From Psychrobacter urativorans (GTDB lineage: Bacteria > Pseudomonadota > Gammaproteobacteria > Pseudomonadales > Moraxellaceae), in assembly GCF_904846695.1 (NCBI RefSeq), contig NZ_CAJHBR010000014.1:22392-86391 (forward strand): a DNA stretch of 64,000 nt, written 5' to 3'. The translations under genes were made by a program, and so were the position numbers. Position 1 is the first letter of the stretch. Each line of letters begins with the position of its first letter. The notes under the pieces are model-generated. The model worked only from the letters and a program-made list of their open reading frames with translations, was not told where the DNA came from and searched no databases. Shown piece by piece: positions 41,937 to 52,329 of the stretch.

Positions 41937-42612
41937 GGGCCAAGTAAACTTGATGTAAGGGTTCTAGCTGCAGATGCAATGCAGCTAGATTATCATCATT
42001 AGTGACCACATCATCAGCATGGCTGTTACGCTGTTCACGACTGAGTTGATTAGCCATAATAGCTTTGATCTTCGGTACACTTTGAGTATCACGTAAGCTG
42101 GCACGCGTTAGCTGCGTATCTTCTGTAGCATCAATCACCAAAATACGCTGGCATAAATTGGCCAATCCCGCTTCAGCAGCTTCTATTAATAGGGGCGCTG
42201 ACAATACGACATAAGCGGAGTTACTAGCCGCCAGTTGCTCTTTTGCTGCCTCACGTATGGCTGGATGAGTGATAGACTCAAGCTCCATAAGTGCATCAGG
42301 AGAAGTAAAAACATGATTACGAACCGCGGCGCGATCCATATCTCCATTAGCATTAATGACCCAATCACCAAATTTTTTCTGGATTTTACGTAAGGTAGGA
42401 CTGCCTCTTACTACGACTTGATGAGCAATGACATCAGCATCAATAATGTCGATACCTTGCGCTGCAAACCAAGCACTAGTAGCTGACTTGCCACTACCAA
42501 TCCCACCTGTCAAACCTACCACTAGCCTATTATTCTTAGCTTTGCTAATAGTTTGCGCAGGCGTTATTTTCTGACTTATATTGGACGCTGAAGAGGTACT
42601 ATTTATGCTCAT
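41905..42612 (-). CDS. coaE: dephospho-CoA kinase
   Basis: This kinase does the last step of coenzyme A synthesis, phosphorylating the 3'-hydroxyl of dephospho-CoA. The P-loop is GLTGGIGSGKSATS (about 33-46), followed by DIIDADVIAHQVV and the RASLRDTQSVPKIKAIMANQLS lid. The 235-residue protein has an extra Ser/Thr-rich N-terminal stretch of about 27 residues that may not all be translated. It is the last gene of the pilB-pilC-pilD-coaE group, a conserved arrangement. Confidence 0.94.
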   Translation of the reverse strand: MSINSTSSASNISQKITPAQTISKAKNNRLVVGLTGGIGSGKSATSAWFAAQGIDIIDADVIAHQVVVRGSPTLRKIQKKFGDWVINANGDMDRAAVRNHVFTSPDALMELESITHPAIREAAKEQLAASNSAYVVLSAPLLIEAAEAGLANLCQRILVIDATEDTQLTRASLRDTQSVPKIKAIMANQLSREQRNSHADDVVTNDDNLAALHLQLEPLHQVYLALTQQLRCAAD

Positions 42613-42863
42613 AAAGGTAACTTATTTGACAAATGAATGAATAAGAGGCTGCTAACCATTAATGATAAAAATTTCAGCAGCTAACAGTGATAGTTAGCGT
42701 AATTTACCATAAATTTAGCTGGAAAGAGAGTTTAAGATTTTAGCTACAGTATTAAGTGTAGTAGTTGTTAGCTTAACGCTGGCATCCAAAAAGCTTGTGG
42801 GCATTACATTATAATATTGTAAAGCAGCGCTAGCTAATTCATCAGCCTAATAATCAGCGCTTA

Positions 42864-43763
42864 TTAGAGATACATGTTTAAATACCAACTGGTAATATCA
42901 TTACCATACAACAAAGCGATGATACCAGCGATGGCAATATAAGGGCCAAACGCAAAAGGCTTACTTTCGCCATGTTTTTTCAGCAAAGCTATACCGACAA
43001 CACAGCCTAATAGTGAGGACAGTAAGATAATAAATGGCAGCATTATCGGTCCTAGCCAAGCGCCCAAAACGGCTAATAGCTTAAAATCACCTTGCCCCAT
43101 ACCTTGTTTTTTGGTGATTAGATAAAATATTTTTACCACGATCCATAAAGACAAGAATCCCAGTAGTAAGCCCCAAATTGATTGGGTTGGGGTGACGAAC
43201 CAGCCTTGTGAGTTGACTGCTAGGCCCAGTCCAGCTAGTGGAAAAGTGAAGCGATCAGGCAACAGCTGAGTATCGAAGTCAATACCAGTTAGCGCTATCA
43301 GAGTCCATACTAGTATTAGTGCTGAGAGTCCAACGGCGCTAACACCAAAGTGATAAATAACCAACCCAGAGAGCAAGGCGGTGAGCAATTCAACGCTAGG
43401 GTAACGCAGGCTAATAGACGTTTTACAGTGAGAGCAGCGTCCACGCAACAGTAGCCAGCTAATAACAGGGATGTTTTCATACCACTGTATTTTATGGGTA
43501 CAGCGAGGACAGTGTGATGCCGGTTTACTTAAAGTGATGGGTATATCTTTAGCGACTATCGAAGTTATAGTCGCGGCTTGATTCTGCGGCATGTCTGGCT
43601 GCTGAGCTAAAAATTGACTGCACTCTTGGCGCCACTCATACTGCATCATCAGCGGAATACGGTGGATAACCACGTTCAAAAAACTGCCTACACACAGCCC
43701 CAATATAGTGAATGTTATTAAGGCTACAGTCAGATTCAGTTGTAATAATTCGATCAGTTGCAT
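42864..43763 (-). CDS. pilD: type IV prepilin peptidase / N-methyltransferase PilD
   Basis: PilD cleaves and N-methylates type IV prepilins in the inner membrane. I start at the ATG at 43763 (299 residues, MQLIELLQLNLTVALI), not the TTG at 43808. The N-terminal methyltransferase part has GSFLNVVIHRIP and two zinc-type CxxC pairs (CPRC, CSHC). The aspartyl peptidase residues are in DFDTQLLPDRFTFPLAG and GMGQGDFKLLAVLGAW. About eight membrane segments follow the first. Gene order with pilB and pilC confirms it. Confidence 0.94.
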   Translation of the reverse strand: MQLIELLQLNLTVALITFTILGLCVGSFLNVVIHRIPLMMQYEWRQECSQFLAQQPDMPQNQAATITSIVAKDIPITLSKPASHCPRCTHKIQWYENIPVISWLLLRGRCSHCKTSISLRYPSVELLTALLSGLVIYHFGVSAVGLSALILVWTLIALTGIDFDTQLLPDRFTFPLAGLGLAVNSQGWFVTPTQSIWGLLLGFLSLWIVVKIFYLITKKQGMGQGDFKLLAVLGAWLGPIMLPFIILLSSLLGCVVGIALLKKHGESKPFAFGPYIAIAGIIALLYGNDITSWYLNMYL

Positions 43764-43833
43764 CAAATGTCCAAGGTAAAGTGTCAAGCTTAAGGTTTTA
43801 GTTAACAAGCTTTCATTGTAAATAATAAAGCCT

Positions 43834-45057
43834 TTAGCCTATTACTGAACCCATCTGGAAGATTGGCAAGTACATGGCAATAACTAAGCCGCCCACGAGC
43901 ACCCCCAGCACTGACATAATAAAAGGCTCCATCAAGCTAGTCAAACCATCAATCGCATTATCAACTTCGTTTTCGTAATAGACGGCTACTTTATCCAGCA
44001 TTTCCTCTAAGCTACCGGACTCTTCGCCGATGCCGACCATCTGGATGGCCATACTAGGAAACAAATTGGTTGAACGCATAGAGAACTGTAGCTGCTGACC
44101 CGTTGAAACGTCGTTTTTTATTTGCTGAGTAGCATTATAAAACACCACATTATTAGTGGCTCCAGCAGTAGACTGCAAAGCGTCAATCAACGGCACACCA
44201 GCAGCAAAAGTTGTCGATAGGGTACGTGAAAATCGCGCGATAACGGCTTGATAAGCAATTTTGCCAAATATTGGGGTTTTTAGGATAGCCCTATCCAAAA
44301 GATCGCGCAACTTTTTAGAGCGTTTTTTACCCTCAGAGAAACCGATAGTAGCACCCCCAATGAGGATGATTAGCACAAACCACCATGCTTGCATCCACTC
44401 TGAGATACTGACTACTATTTGGGTAAAAGCCGGCAGCTCAGCACCAAAAGACTCAAATAAATCTGAAAATACCGGCACTACTTTGATCAATAAAATCATA
44501 GTAACAATAATCGCCACTACGACCACGGCTATCGGATACTTTATTGCTTTTTTGATTTTTGCTTTTAGGAGCTCGCTTTTTTCTTTATAAGTAGCAACGC
44601 GATCAAGCATAGTCTCCAGCGCTCCTGACTGTTCACCGGATTCGACTAAAGAGCAGAACAGGTTATCGAAATATCGGGGATGGCGGCGTAGTGCTGAAGA
44701 AAAGCTACTACCTGACTCAATATCAGCCTTAATTTGCAACACCAAAATTTTCATAGTGGGATTGTCTAATGAATCAGCAACGATTTCAAAAGATTGGGTC
44801 AATGGCACGCCAGCCTTCATCATAGTCGCCAGCTGGCGTGAAAAAATTGCAATATCGATGGCTTTGATAGGCTTTTTAAATTGGAAAAGTGCCTTGGGCT
44901 TTTTTTTGATAGCTTTGACAGTAATACCTTGTTTACGTAAGGTGGCTTTGGCCAGCTCTAAACTGTGACTAGTGGTTTCCCCTTTCACTTTTTGTCCGCG
45001 GCGATTCACTCCATCATAGACGAAATCTAGTAGCATATCGGTTTTAACTTTTACCAT
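43834..45057 (-). CDS. pilC: type IV pilus inner-membrane platform protein PilC
   Basis: PilC is the membrane platform (GspF family) that works with the PilB motor. The 407-residue protein has two copies of the T2SF-F domain: IFSRQLATMMKAGVPLTQSFEIV and RFSRTLSTTFAAGVPLIDALQST. Membrane segments lie at about residues 177-197, 223-243 and near the C terminus. The cytoplasmic N-terminal region is basic. It lies about 90 bp downstream of pilB and 70 bp upstream of pilD, in the usual order. Confidence 0.96.
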   Translation of the reverse strand: MVKVKTDMLLDFVYDGVNRRGQKVKGETTSHSLELAKATLRKQGITVKAIKKKPKALFQFKKPIKAIDIAIFSRQLATMMKAGVPLTQSFEIVADSLDNPTMKILVLQIKADIESGSSFSSALRRHPRYFDNLFCSLVESGEQSGALETMLDRVATYKEKSELLKAKIKKAIKYPIAVVVVAIIVTMILLIKVVPVFSDLFESFGAELPAFTQIVVSISEWMQAWWFVLIILIGGATIGFSEGKKRSKKLRDLLDRAILKTPIFGKIAYQAVIARFSRTLSTTFAAGVPLIDALQSTAGATNNVVFYNATQQIKNDVSTGQQLQFSMRSTNLFPSMAIQMVGIGEESGSLEEMLDKVAVYYENEVDNAIDGLTSLMEPFIMSVLGVLVGGLVIAMYLPIFQMGSVIG

Positions 45058-45146
45058 CGCTCTGTCCTCGAATTGTGCTAAATCATCATAAGTTATAAGT
45101 TATAAGGTATTAGTTATTCCTGTTGAGCTATAAGTAGGCGCTAAAC

Positions 45147-46856
45147 TTAATCAGAAGTAACTCGCATGATCTCCTGAATACTAGTCACTCCATGCAACAC
45201 CTTCAAAATACCGGAATGACGCAAGTCACGAAAACCATTTTTAACAGCAGCATCTTTTATATCAATGGCGTTACCCTCTTCCATAATGATACGAGAGATA
45301 TCTGGACTTACTTTCATTACTTCATAAATACCAACTCGACCCTTATAGCCCTCTCGACAGTCACTACAGCCTACTGGTTCATAGATAATATTTTCTGGCA
45401 TCTCTAGCTGATCTGCAGTAAAGCCAAGCTCTAACAGACTTTTGCGTGGCACATCGATAGGCTTTTTACAGTTTTTGCACAGTCGTCTTGCCAAGCGTTG
45501 GGCGATAACTAAGTTAACTGAAGTGGCAATATTGAATGAGGCTACCCCCATATTTTTGAGTCGTGTTAGGGTTTCAGGGGCAGAGTTGGTGTGCAAAGTC
45601 GATAATACTAAGTGACCCGTTTGTGCCGCCTTAATAGCAATTTCAGCGGTTTCTAAATCACGAATCTCGCCGACCATGACAATATCGGGATCTTGACGCA
45701 AAAATGACTTTAAAGCGTTAGCAAAAGTTAACCCTACTTTGGGATTGACGTTGACTTGGTTGATACCTTCTAGGTTAATCTCCACCGGATCTTCTGCTGT
45801 TGAAATATTAGTTTCGCCCGTATTAAGAATATTGATACCCGTATAAAGAGATACAGTTTTACCTGAACCAGTAGGACCAGTAATTAATAGCATGCCTTGG
45901 GGTTTGCTCAGTGCTTCCATAAATAGACTTTTTTGTTCAGGTTCGTAGCCTAACGCGTCGATACCTAACATTGCTGACGAAGGATCTAAGATACGCAGGA
46001 CGATTTTTTCGCCAAATAGCGTAGGTAAAGAGTTAACCCGAAAATCAATAGCCTTGTTTTTGGATAGTTTCAGCTTGATACGACCATCTTGTGGCACTCG
46101 GCGCTCGGAGATGTCCATTCGTGACATTACCTTTAAACGCGAAGCGATTTTATTGGCTAGCTGCACTGGCGGGTTAGCTATTTTTTGCATGACCCCATCG
46201 ACGCGAAAGCGTACTCTATAAGTCTTTTCATAAGGCTCAAAATGTAGGTCGGATGCCCCCATGCGGATAGCATCAACTAACATTTTATTGACAAATTTCA
46301 CTACCGGAGCTTCATCGACACTATCGTTAACACGGGTTTCGTTATCGTCCTCGGTACTTTCTTCAAAGTTAAGACTTAGATCGCTGTCAGCGAAGCTACT
46401 GAAACTTTGCATAGTATCGGCATAGAAACTATCGATACACTTTTTGAGCTTATGGTCTTCAACTAGCACGGTTTCGATAGACAGCCGTGAATTAAACGCC
46501 ATAGCATCTATAGCATCAATGCGAGTAGGGTCACTTAAGGCAACAAAAAGACGCTGACCACGCTTAAAGATGGGCAAAGCGTTAAACTTACGGACGATTT
46601 TTTCATCGACTAGTCCTTTAGGGATAATGTCGCTACTAATAGTATCAAGATCGAATAAAGGATCGCCAAAAGACTCCGATAGTAAGCAAGCAAGTTGATA
46701 AGCATCGGCCATCTTGTTATCTACTAAATAAGATACTAGTCCCGTTTTTTGCTGTTGTGCTTCGGTTTGGGCACTATGCATATGGGCTTCAGTGACTAAG
46801 CCTGCATCTACCAACTGCTGAGCTAGTCCGCCAAATTTGTTAGTGGGAGTAGTCAT
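45147..46856 (-). CDS. pilB: type IV pilus assembly ATPase PilB
   Basis: PilB is the hexameric motor that extends type IV pili. The 569-residue protein has an MshEN-type N-terminal domain (about 15-150) and the GspE-type ATPase domain. ATPase motifs are Walker A GPTGSGKT, Asp box, VGEIRDLETAEIAIKAAQTGHL with Walker B and His box, and a zinc-binding cluster CKNC with CSDC near residue 470-510. An AAAGGAAAGC ribosome site precedes the ATG. It opens the pilBCD-coaE group; retraction ATPase PilT and the pilin are not in the window. Confidence 0.96.
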   Translation of the reverse strand: MTTPTNKFGGLAQQLVDAGLVTEAHMHSAQTEAQQQKTGLVSYLVDNKMADAYQLACLLSESFGDPLFDLDTISSDIIPKGLVDEKIVRKFNALPIFKRGQRLFVALSDPTRIDAIDAMAFNSRLSIETVLVEDHKLKKCIDSFYADTMQSFSSFADSDLSLNFEESTEDDNETRVNDSVDEAPVVKFVNKMLVDAIRMGASDLHFEPYEKTYRVRFRVDGVMQKIANPPVQLANKIASRLKVMSRMDISERRVPQDGRIKLKLSKNKAIDFRVNSLPTLFGEKIVLRILDPSSAMLGIDALGYEPEQKSLFMEALSKPQGMLLITGPTGSGKTVSLYTGINILNTGETNISTAEDPVEINLEGINQVNVNPKVGLTFANALKSFLRQDPDIVMVGEIRDLETAEIAIKAAQTGHLVLSTLHTNSAPETLTRLKNMGVASFNIATSVNLVIAQRLARRLCKNCKKPIDVPRKSLLELGFTADQLEMPENIIYEPVGCSDCREGYKGRVGIYEVMKVSPDISRIIMEEGNAIDIKDAAVKNGFRDLRHSGILKVLHGVTSIQEIMRVTSD

Positions 46857-47467
46857 AAGTGCTTTCCTTTAATACAAGATATAGCTCAAGAATATTTATA
46901 AGGCTGTGTCTTATCATTTAACTTTTCATCATTTAACTATCGCAACGCTAGCGGTAACGGTATATCTCTAAGCGCAATCAAGCGCCTTACGGTCATCGGC
47001 TAAACCAAAAGTAATAGCTAGAAAAGGTGCTAATCTTCGCCATGCTAGCCCTAGTCTAAATAAGAGAGCGACTTTAACTAAGCTATATAGCAACTGTCTT
47101 AGATAAAGCTATAAGTAAATATTAGACACAATATTAGAGATGGTATTAGATAAATACATGCAAGAAACATGACAGTTTATAGCGGCGAGTATCGGCTCAG
47201 TGCTTGAGCTAATTTTTTTATGTTTTATAGTCAGCATCAGTGAGCCATATAAGCGCTCTGCAATCATTGCTGTAGAGTGATTCATACTAAAAACTTAATC
47301 ACCGCTGACAACTGCTAATCACCGCTAATAACCCTTAACCACCTTACAAACAACTGAGTTATATCTCGGCATCATTACACTAGGCTATAGCAGTTGATAA
47401 ATATTTGTTATACTGGCGCGCATATAGGTCAAATCGACGATGATACGTGACAGAAGGTAGATGAGTG
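46857..47467. other. intergenic region between divergent pilB and tpiA
   Basis: This 611-bp AT-rich region holds promoters for both genes. No ORF, RNA or clear sigma-54 type (GG-N10-GC) promoter that I could trust was found. Confidence 0.5.
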
Positions 47468-48274
47468 ATGCAAGCTTGGGTAATTGGAAACTGGAAGCAA
47501 AATCCGGCCACGAATAATGATGTTAATAAGCTATTAGACAGCCTATTAGCTGTAAACGATACTGCCTCTACTAGCACAGCACAATGCCAACTGATGGTCG
47601 CGCCTAGTTGTGTGCATCTTGCCACAGTCAGTGCACGCTTGCAGGGTACGTCGATGTTATGTGCGGCACAAAATATTAGTGCTCATAGCGATAGTACTGG
47701 TGCTTATACTGGCGATTGCTCAGCGCAGCAAGTCGCTGATGCTGGTGCTACATGGACAATATTGGGACACTCAGAGCGTCGTCAATATCATCAAGAAGCC
47801 AATGACACCCTTATAAGTAAACTCTGTCATGCGCTTACGCAAAATTTAGGTGCCGTGTTGTGCGTGGGTGAGACTCAAGAACAGTATGACGCGCAACAGA
47901 CTTTTGCAGTGCTGGATGAGCAATTAGCGGTCGTCAAAGACTTACTAACACAGCCAGTGTTGCAAGGTGACTCATCGCTAAGCTTAGCTGACAGATTAAT
48001 CATTGCCTATGAACCAGTTTGGGCGATAGGTACAGGTAAAGTGCCTACGGTTGCTGAAGTGACAGCTACCCATGCCTATATTAAGCAAACCTTAGCAAGT
48101 TTTGATACTAGCCTACCTGAGTTTGCGGTATTATATGGCGGTAGTGTTAATGCAGATAATGCTGATAGTTTTGCTGCTAGCCCTATGATTAATGGGGCGC
48201 TAGTCGGTGGTGCTGCATTGAAATCTGACAGTTTTATGGCAATCGCTGCCGCCTTCAATCGCGCTAAAGCCTAA
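47468..48274 (+). CDS. tpiA: triosephosphate isomerase
   Basis: This glycolytic enzyme interconverts dihydroxyacetone phosphate and glyceraldehyde 3-phosphate. The TIM-barrel catalytic residues are Lys in GNWKQNP, His in [10 protein letters not shown] and Glu in [21 protein letters not shown] binds phosphate. I begin at the ATG at 47468, 10 bases after AAGG, rather than the preceding GTG, giving 268 residues. It is directly followed by secG, as in many gammaproteobacteria. Confidence 0.95.
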   Translation: MQAWVIGNWKQNPATNNDVNKLLDSLLAVNDTASTSTAQCQLMVAPSCVHLATVSARLQGTSMLCAAQNISAHSDSTGAYTGDCSAQQVADAGATWTILGHSERRQYHQEANDTLISKLCHALTQNLGAVLCVGETQEQYDAQQTFAVLDEQLAVVKDLLTQPVLQGDSSLSLADRLIIAYEPVWAIGTGKVPTVAEVTATHAYIKQTLASFDTSLPEFAVLYGGSVNADNADSFAASPMINGALVGGAALKSDSFMAIAAAFNRAKA

Positions 48275-48627
48275 GTTACTCATTTCAATGAATAACACCC
48301 AATTGGAGTACGGTTACCTAAGTTAGGTGATTGCGCAATAATAAGTCGATAAAAGTCACTTTAATAGTACCCTTGCAATCGTGTACAATGCGCCTTATTT
48401 AAACAACCTAGTTTTTAGCAAGCCTAACTCTTATAAAGGATAGCTTGTAGGAACTATGTCTTTTTATAGAATCTAGTGCCATAAGGATTTTTTATGGGCT
48501 TAGGTTTATTAGCGTTAAAATTTGCTTAGCTGCTAACTGGGTTTTTAACAAGCTTAGCTCGCTGTTATTATCAATTGAAGATTTAATTTCCGTTATCAGT
48601 CGTCATCAGGCGGCAAAAGAGGCCAGC
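48275..48627. other. intergenic region upstream of secG
   Basis: This 353-bp region contains a possible -10 (TACAAT, near 48385) that may drive secG. Short in-frame stretches have no ribosome site. GAGG lies just before the secG ATG. Confidence 0.4.
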
Positions 48628-48936
48628 ATGTTTACGTTTATATTAGCCCTGCACATCATAGTGGCGATTGCCATGATTGGCTTGATTTTGATTCAGCATG
48701 GTAAAGGGGCAGACGCTGGGGCTTCTTTTGGGGCAGGTTCCTCGGGTACCGTATTCGGTGCTGCTGGTACTGCAAACTTTTTGACTCGCGCTACTGCGGT
48801 GTTAACAGTAGTGTTTTTTATTACTAGTATGACCTTAGCTGTGCATGCTCGTAAACAAGCAGAAGATCAGTTTCGCTTAGATGCCCCAGTGTCAGCGCCA
48901 CAGACCCCACGTCCACTCACTCAGAATCCACAGTAA
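48628..48936 (+). CDS. secG: preprotein translocase subunit SecG
   Basis: This 102-residue inner-membrane protein has two membrane segments (about 3-23 and 52-72) linked by the cytoplasmic glycine-rich loop IQHGKGADAGASFGAGSSGTVFG, the hallmark of SecG. It assists SecYE translocation. The C-terminal tail is Pro/Gln/Thr-rich. The position between tpiA and the tRNA genes is the standard gammaproteobacterial one. Confidence 0.94.
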   Translation: MFTFILALHIIVAIAMIGLILIQHGKGADAGASFGAGSSGTVFGAAGTANFLTRATAVLTVVFFITSMTLAVHARKQAEDQFRLDAPVSAPQTPRPLTQNPQ

Positions 48937-49211
48937 TTAACGTGCTTGGCTTAGCTTATACAAGCATTGGACAGTATTGAATTAGGCTTTATCCTAAAGT
49001 TACGGTCATTTTTGTTGAAAGCCTTGCTATTTCGCCAAGTTCGTTTTACAATGCCCTCCTGTTTTCAGAGCTCAGCAGCTAGGATTACTATAGAAGCGTA
49101 TATAATATTACTTTCACTTCTATATGATTCGATGTCATCCTCATGACAGTGTTTGCAGCTGATACCTACTCTAAAAGCAGTTAGCATATTTTACACAGTA
49201 CTTAGCAGTAA

Positions 49212-49296
49212 GCGATTGTGGTGGAATTGGTAGACACGCCATCTTGAGGGGGTGGTGGCGAAAGCTGTGGGGGTTCAAGTCCCCCCAATCGCACCA
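49212..49296 (+). tRNA. tRNA-Leu (anticodon GAG)
   Basis: This 85-base gene has encoded CCA. The acceptor GCGATTG pairs with CAATCGC. The anticodon stem CCATC/GGTGG presents the loop TTGAGGG with anticodon GAG, and a long variable arm (about 13 bases) marks a class II tRNA. It is close to E. coli tRNA-Leu(GAG), which also sits downstream of secG. Confidence 0.95.
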
Positions 49297-49374
49297 AGTT
49301 TTGACGTAGCATAGCGTCAATAAAGGCAGTAAATTGTTAGAAGCGTTAGTTTAAAAGTTTATTTAAAATAAACG

Positions 49375-49403
49375 TTGACACTTCTATAAAAACTACCTAT
49401 AAT
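49375..49403 (+). promoter_or_regulatory. consensus sigma-70 promoter for tRNA-fMet
   Basis: TTGACA (49375-49380) and TATAAT (49398-49403) are both perfect, with the ideal 17-base spacer. The start would fall near 49410, ten bases before the tRNA. So tRNA-fMet has a promoter of its own apart from any readthrough of tRNA-Leu. Confidence 0.92.
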
Positions 49404-49419
49404 ATGCATTCTAAATTGT

Positions 49420-49496
<77 letters not shown>

Positions 49497-49882
49497 CTTT
49501 TTTTAATACTGATTGTTGTACACTAAATTCTCAGTGTAAATTAGCCCACCATCATGTTTGTGGGTTTTTTTGTATCTGTTAGTCTGTATTACCGCGGTAT
49601 CTATCTACTTATGCTAAGCTCTAAACCCATAGAGCTCGATGATCCTCGCTGTAGCATAGTGAGTCGACCATAGCATTCAACTCTCTTTCGATTACTTACC
49701 GCATGAGTCATTTTTTATTATAAACTATCTGTTGTAAACTTTTAAACGAGCGCAATATACAATAGAAGTAGGCTAATAAAAGACATAATTGCGCTAAAAA
49801 ATAGTTAATCAAAGACAGTAATGTTAAATAAGCTAGATTAAGCGATTAGATTAATAAGCAAATAGGAAAATATAAATAAATT
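49497..49882. other. intergenic region between tRNA-fMet and rimP
   Basis: It contains a terminator at 49545-49571 and then about 300 bp of AT-rich sequence carrying the rimP promoter. No ORF is supported. Confidence 0.55.
49545..49571 (+). terminator. terminator after tRNA-fMet
   Basis: CCCAC (49545-49549) pairs with GTGGG (49560-49564), followed by seven T. The stem is short but the U-tract is perfect. Confidence 0.8.
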
Positions 49883-50398
49883 ATGAAACTTTCGACTAAA
49901 GTTGCAGAGTTAACTAATATTATTGCTCCAGCAGTAGCGGCATGCGATGTCGCACTGTGGGGCGTAGAGTTTGTACCGCAAGGCCGTCGTTCATTACTGC
50001 GTATCTATATTGAAGCTTTGCCTGAAGAGCAAGCGGAAGATAAGCAAGTAACTATCGAAAACTGTGCTGCGGTAAATCATCAAGTCAGTGGGATCCTAGA
50101 AGTTCACGATCCTATCGCTGGTGAGTATATTTTAGAAGTATCTTCACCTGGTTTTGATCGGGCGTTTTTCTCAGAAGAGCAAATGCGTGGCTATATTGGT
50201 GAAAATGTCAGCTTACGTTTGATACAAGCCATAGGCGAAGGCGATAAGAAGCGCCGCAAAGTCACTGGTAAGCTAGACAGTATGGATAGCTCATCACTAC
50301 AGCTTACCGCTACTGATAACGAAACATTCGAAATTGACTTTAGTAATATTGACAAAGCCAATTTGATTTTTGAAGATACACCCTTTATCAATGCCTAA
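49883..50398 (+). CDS. rimP: ribosome maturation factor RimP
   Basis: RimP (YhbC/DUF150) helps assemble the 30S subunit. The 171-residue protein has the N-terminal alpha/beta domain (LWGVEFVPQGRRSLLRIYIEA, CAAVNHQVSGILEVHDPI, YILEVSSPGFDRAFFSEEQ) and an SH3-like C-terminal domain ending about residue 165. It opens the rimP-nusA-infB group. An AGGAAA element is about 14 bases before the ATG. Confidence 0.94.
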   Translation: MKLSTKVAELTNIIAPAVAACDVALWGVEFVPQGRRSLLRIYIEALPEEQAEDKQVTIENCAAVNHQVSGILEVHDPIAGEYILEVSSPGFDRAFFSEEQMRGYIGENVSLRLIQAIGEGDKKRRKVTGKLDSMDSSSLQLTATDNETFEIDFSNIDKANLIFEDTPFINA

Positions 50399-50419
50399 TG
50401 CTAGTTTCTGAGAGATTCG

Positions 50420-50454
50420 GTTAATTAGTAATAGTTATACTATTACTAATTAAC
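50420..50454. repeat. perfect 15-bp hairpin between rimP and nusA
   Basis: The sequence GTTAATTAGTAATAG and its exact reverse complement flank the loop TTATA. No U-tract follows (GGAGTAC), so it is not a standard terminator. It could be a processing or stability element in the operon transcript. Confidence 0.85.
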
Positions 50455-50694
50455 GGAGTACTTCGGCTTAAACAGCAAGTATTAGCGTTACCTTATAAGA
50501 TTAGAAGGATGTTAGCTGAGCAATTCTCTAGCTAATTCCTATTGCATAGCTATATAGGTATTAATAAATAATTTATAGCAGTAGTTTAAAGTATTATAAA
50601 TTGCTAAATAGCCTAGGGCTTGCGGTAACCATATAACGTTAGTACATAAATTATAAAATCTAAGCCAATTATAAAATGATAGGACGGGCATAGT

Positions 50695-52179
50695 ATGAGT
50701 CGTGAAATTTTAACGGTAGTAGAAACCGTCAGTAATGAAAAGGGCTTAAATCCTGAAGATATCTTTGAAGCTATAGAAGACGCTTTAGTGGTTTCTACTA
50801 AGAAAAAAGTATACACCGAACAACCAGAAGTAGCCGTACGTGTAGCGATTAACCGTGAAACTGGTGACTATGATACTTATCGTTACTGGACAGTAGTGGC
50901 TGATGAAGATCATGAGATGCCTGCTTGCCAATTAGCTATTACTGATCTTGATCAAGAGCAATGGTCAATTGGTGATGTTAAAGAAGAGCAAATCGAATCG
51001 ATCGAATTTGGTCGTATTGCCGCTACTCAAGCTAAGCAAGTTATCATTCAAAAAATCCGTGAAGCCGAACGTGCTCTAGTAGCAGATGCTTTTGAGCCAC
51101 GTGTTGGCGAAATGATGTACGGCGAAGTCAAAAAACAAACCCGAGATGGTTATATTGTTGACTTAGGTGATAATGCTGAAGGCTATCTATCGCGCGATCA
51201 AATGTTGCCGCGTGAACAGCTACGAGTAAAATCACGTATTAACGCTATTCTTTATCATGTGAATCGTGAAAACCGCGGCGCGCAGTTACTGTTATCGCGT
51301 ACTCATCCTGAAATGCTATCCGCTTTAATGCAAAAAGAAGTACCTGAGATTGCTGAGCAGATTATTGAGATTCGTAATGTCGCTCGTCTGCCTGGTACTC
51401 GTGCTAAAATATCAGTGAAAACCAACGATCATCGTATTGATCCAGTTGGTGCTTGTATTGGTATGCGTGGTACTCGTATTCAAGCAGTACAGCAAGAGCT
51501 TGATGGTGAGCGAATTGATGTCGTAGTTTGGTCAGATGATCCTGCACAGTTTATCATTAGCTCGCTTGAGCCTGCTGATGTTAGTAGTATCATTTTAGAT
51601 GAAGATACCAAGACTGCTGATATCGTCTTTAGTACTAATGATCAGTTAGCTCGTGCTATTGGCTCACAAGGTCAAAACGTTCGTCTAGCTTCTGAGCTGA
51701 CTGGTTATAAGCTCAATATGATGCTAGAAGAAGAATATCAACAGCGTCAAAGAAATGAAACTAAAGCCTTTATCGATCTATTCTATGAACGTTTAGAAGT
51801 AGATCAAGATTTAGCACAAGCATTAGTCGATATCGGTTTTACTAGCATTGAAGAAGTCGCTTATGTACCAGTCGACACTTTTTATGATATTGATGGCCTA
51901 GATGATGAAGCTATCGATATGATTCAAGAACGTGCTAAAGAAGTCGTTATAGCTGACGAGTTAGTTAAACAACAGAACATGAAAGAGCCTAGTCAAGAAC
52001 TACAAGATCTTGAAGGTATGACAGTAAGTTGGGCCTATAAAATGGCGCAAAAAGATATCATTACCGTTGATGATTTAGCTGAGCAAGCGGTATTTGATTT
52101 AGAAGATATTGAAGGCTTAGATACTGAAACAGCCGGCAAGCTCATCATGAAGGCTCGGGAATCTTGGTTCAATGAATAG
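50695..52179 (+). CDS. nusA: transcription termination/antitermination factor NusA
   Basis: NusA binds RNA polymerase and RNA to control pausing, termination and antitermination. The 494-residue protein has an N-terminal polymerase-binding domain (1-125), S1 (about 135-200; VGEMMYGEVKKQTRDGYIVDLG), two KH domains (about 230-345; VGACIGMRGTRIQAVQQEL and ARAIGSQGQNVRLASELTG), and two C-terminal acidic helical repeats (LVDIGFTSIEEVAYV and ITVDDLAEQAVFDLEDI). AGGA lies 11 bases upstream. Confidence 0.97.
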   Translation: MSREILTVVETVSNEKGLNPEDIFEAIEDALVVSTKKKVYTEQPEVAVRVAINRETGDYDTYRYWTVVADEDHEMPACQLAITDLDQEQWSIGDVKEEQIESIEFGRIAATQAKQVIIQKIREAERALVADAFEPRVGEMMYGEVKKQTRDGYIVDLGDNAEGYLSRDQMLPREQLRVKSRINAILYHVNRENRGAQLLLSRTHPEMLSALMQKEVPEIAEQIIEIRNVARLPGTRAKISVKTNDHRIDPVGACIGMRGTRIQAVQQELDGERIDVVVWSDDPAQFIISSLEPADVSSIILDEDTKTADIVFSTNDQLARAIGSQGQNVRLASELTGYKLNMMLEEEYQQRQRNETKAFIDLFYERLEVDQDLAQALVDIGFTSIEEVAYVPVDTFYDIDGLDDEAIDMIQERAKEVVIADELVKQQNMKEPSQELQDLEGMTVSWAYKMAQKDIITVDDLAEQAVFDLEDIEGLDTETAGKLIMKARESWFNE

Positions 52180-52329
52180 GCGCTAACTGCATATCGCTGT
52201 CTTTTGGTGGTATGCTAGCGATTATTAAAAGCCAATAAAGGGTAAAACCAATATTAGCTTTAGCGCAATCATTTGTAGCCAACAACTGAATTGAACATAT
52301 AGCAAACAATAGACAGTAGGTGATAATAA

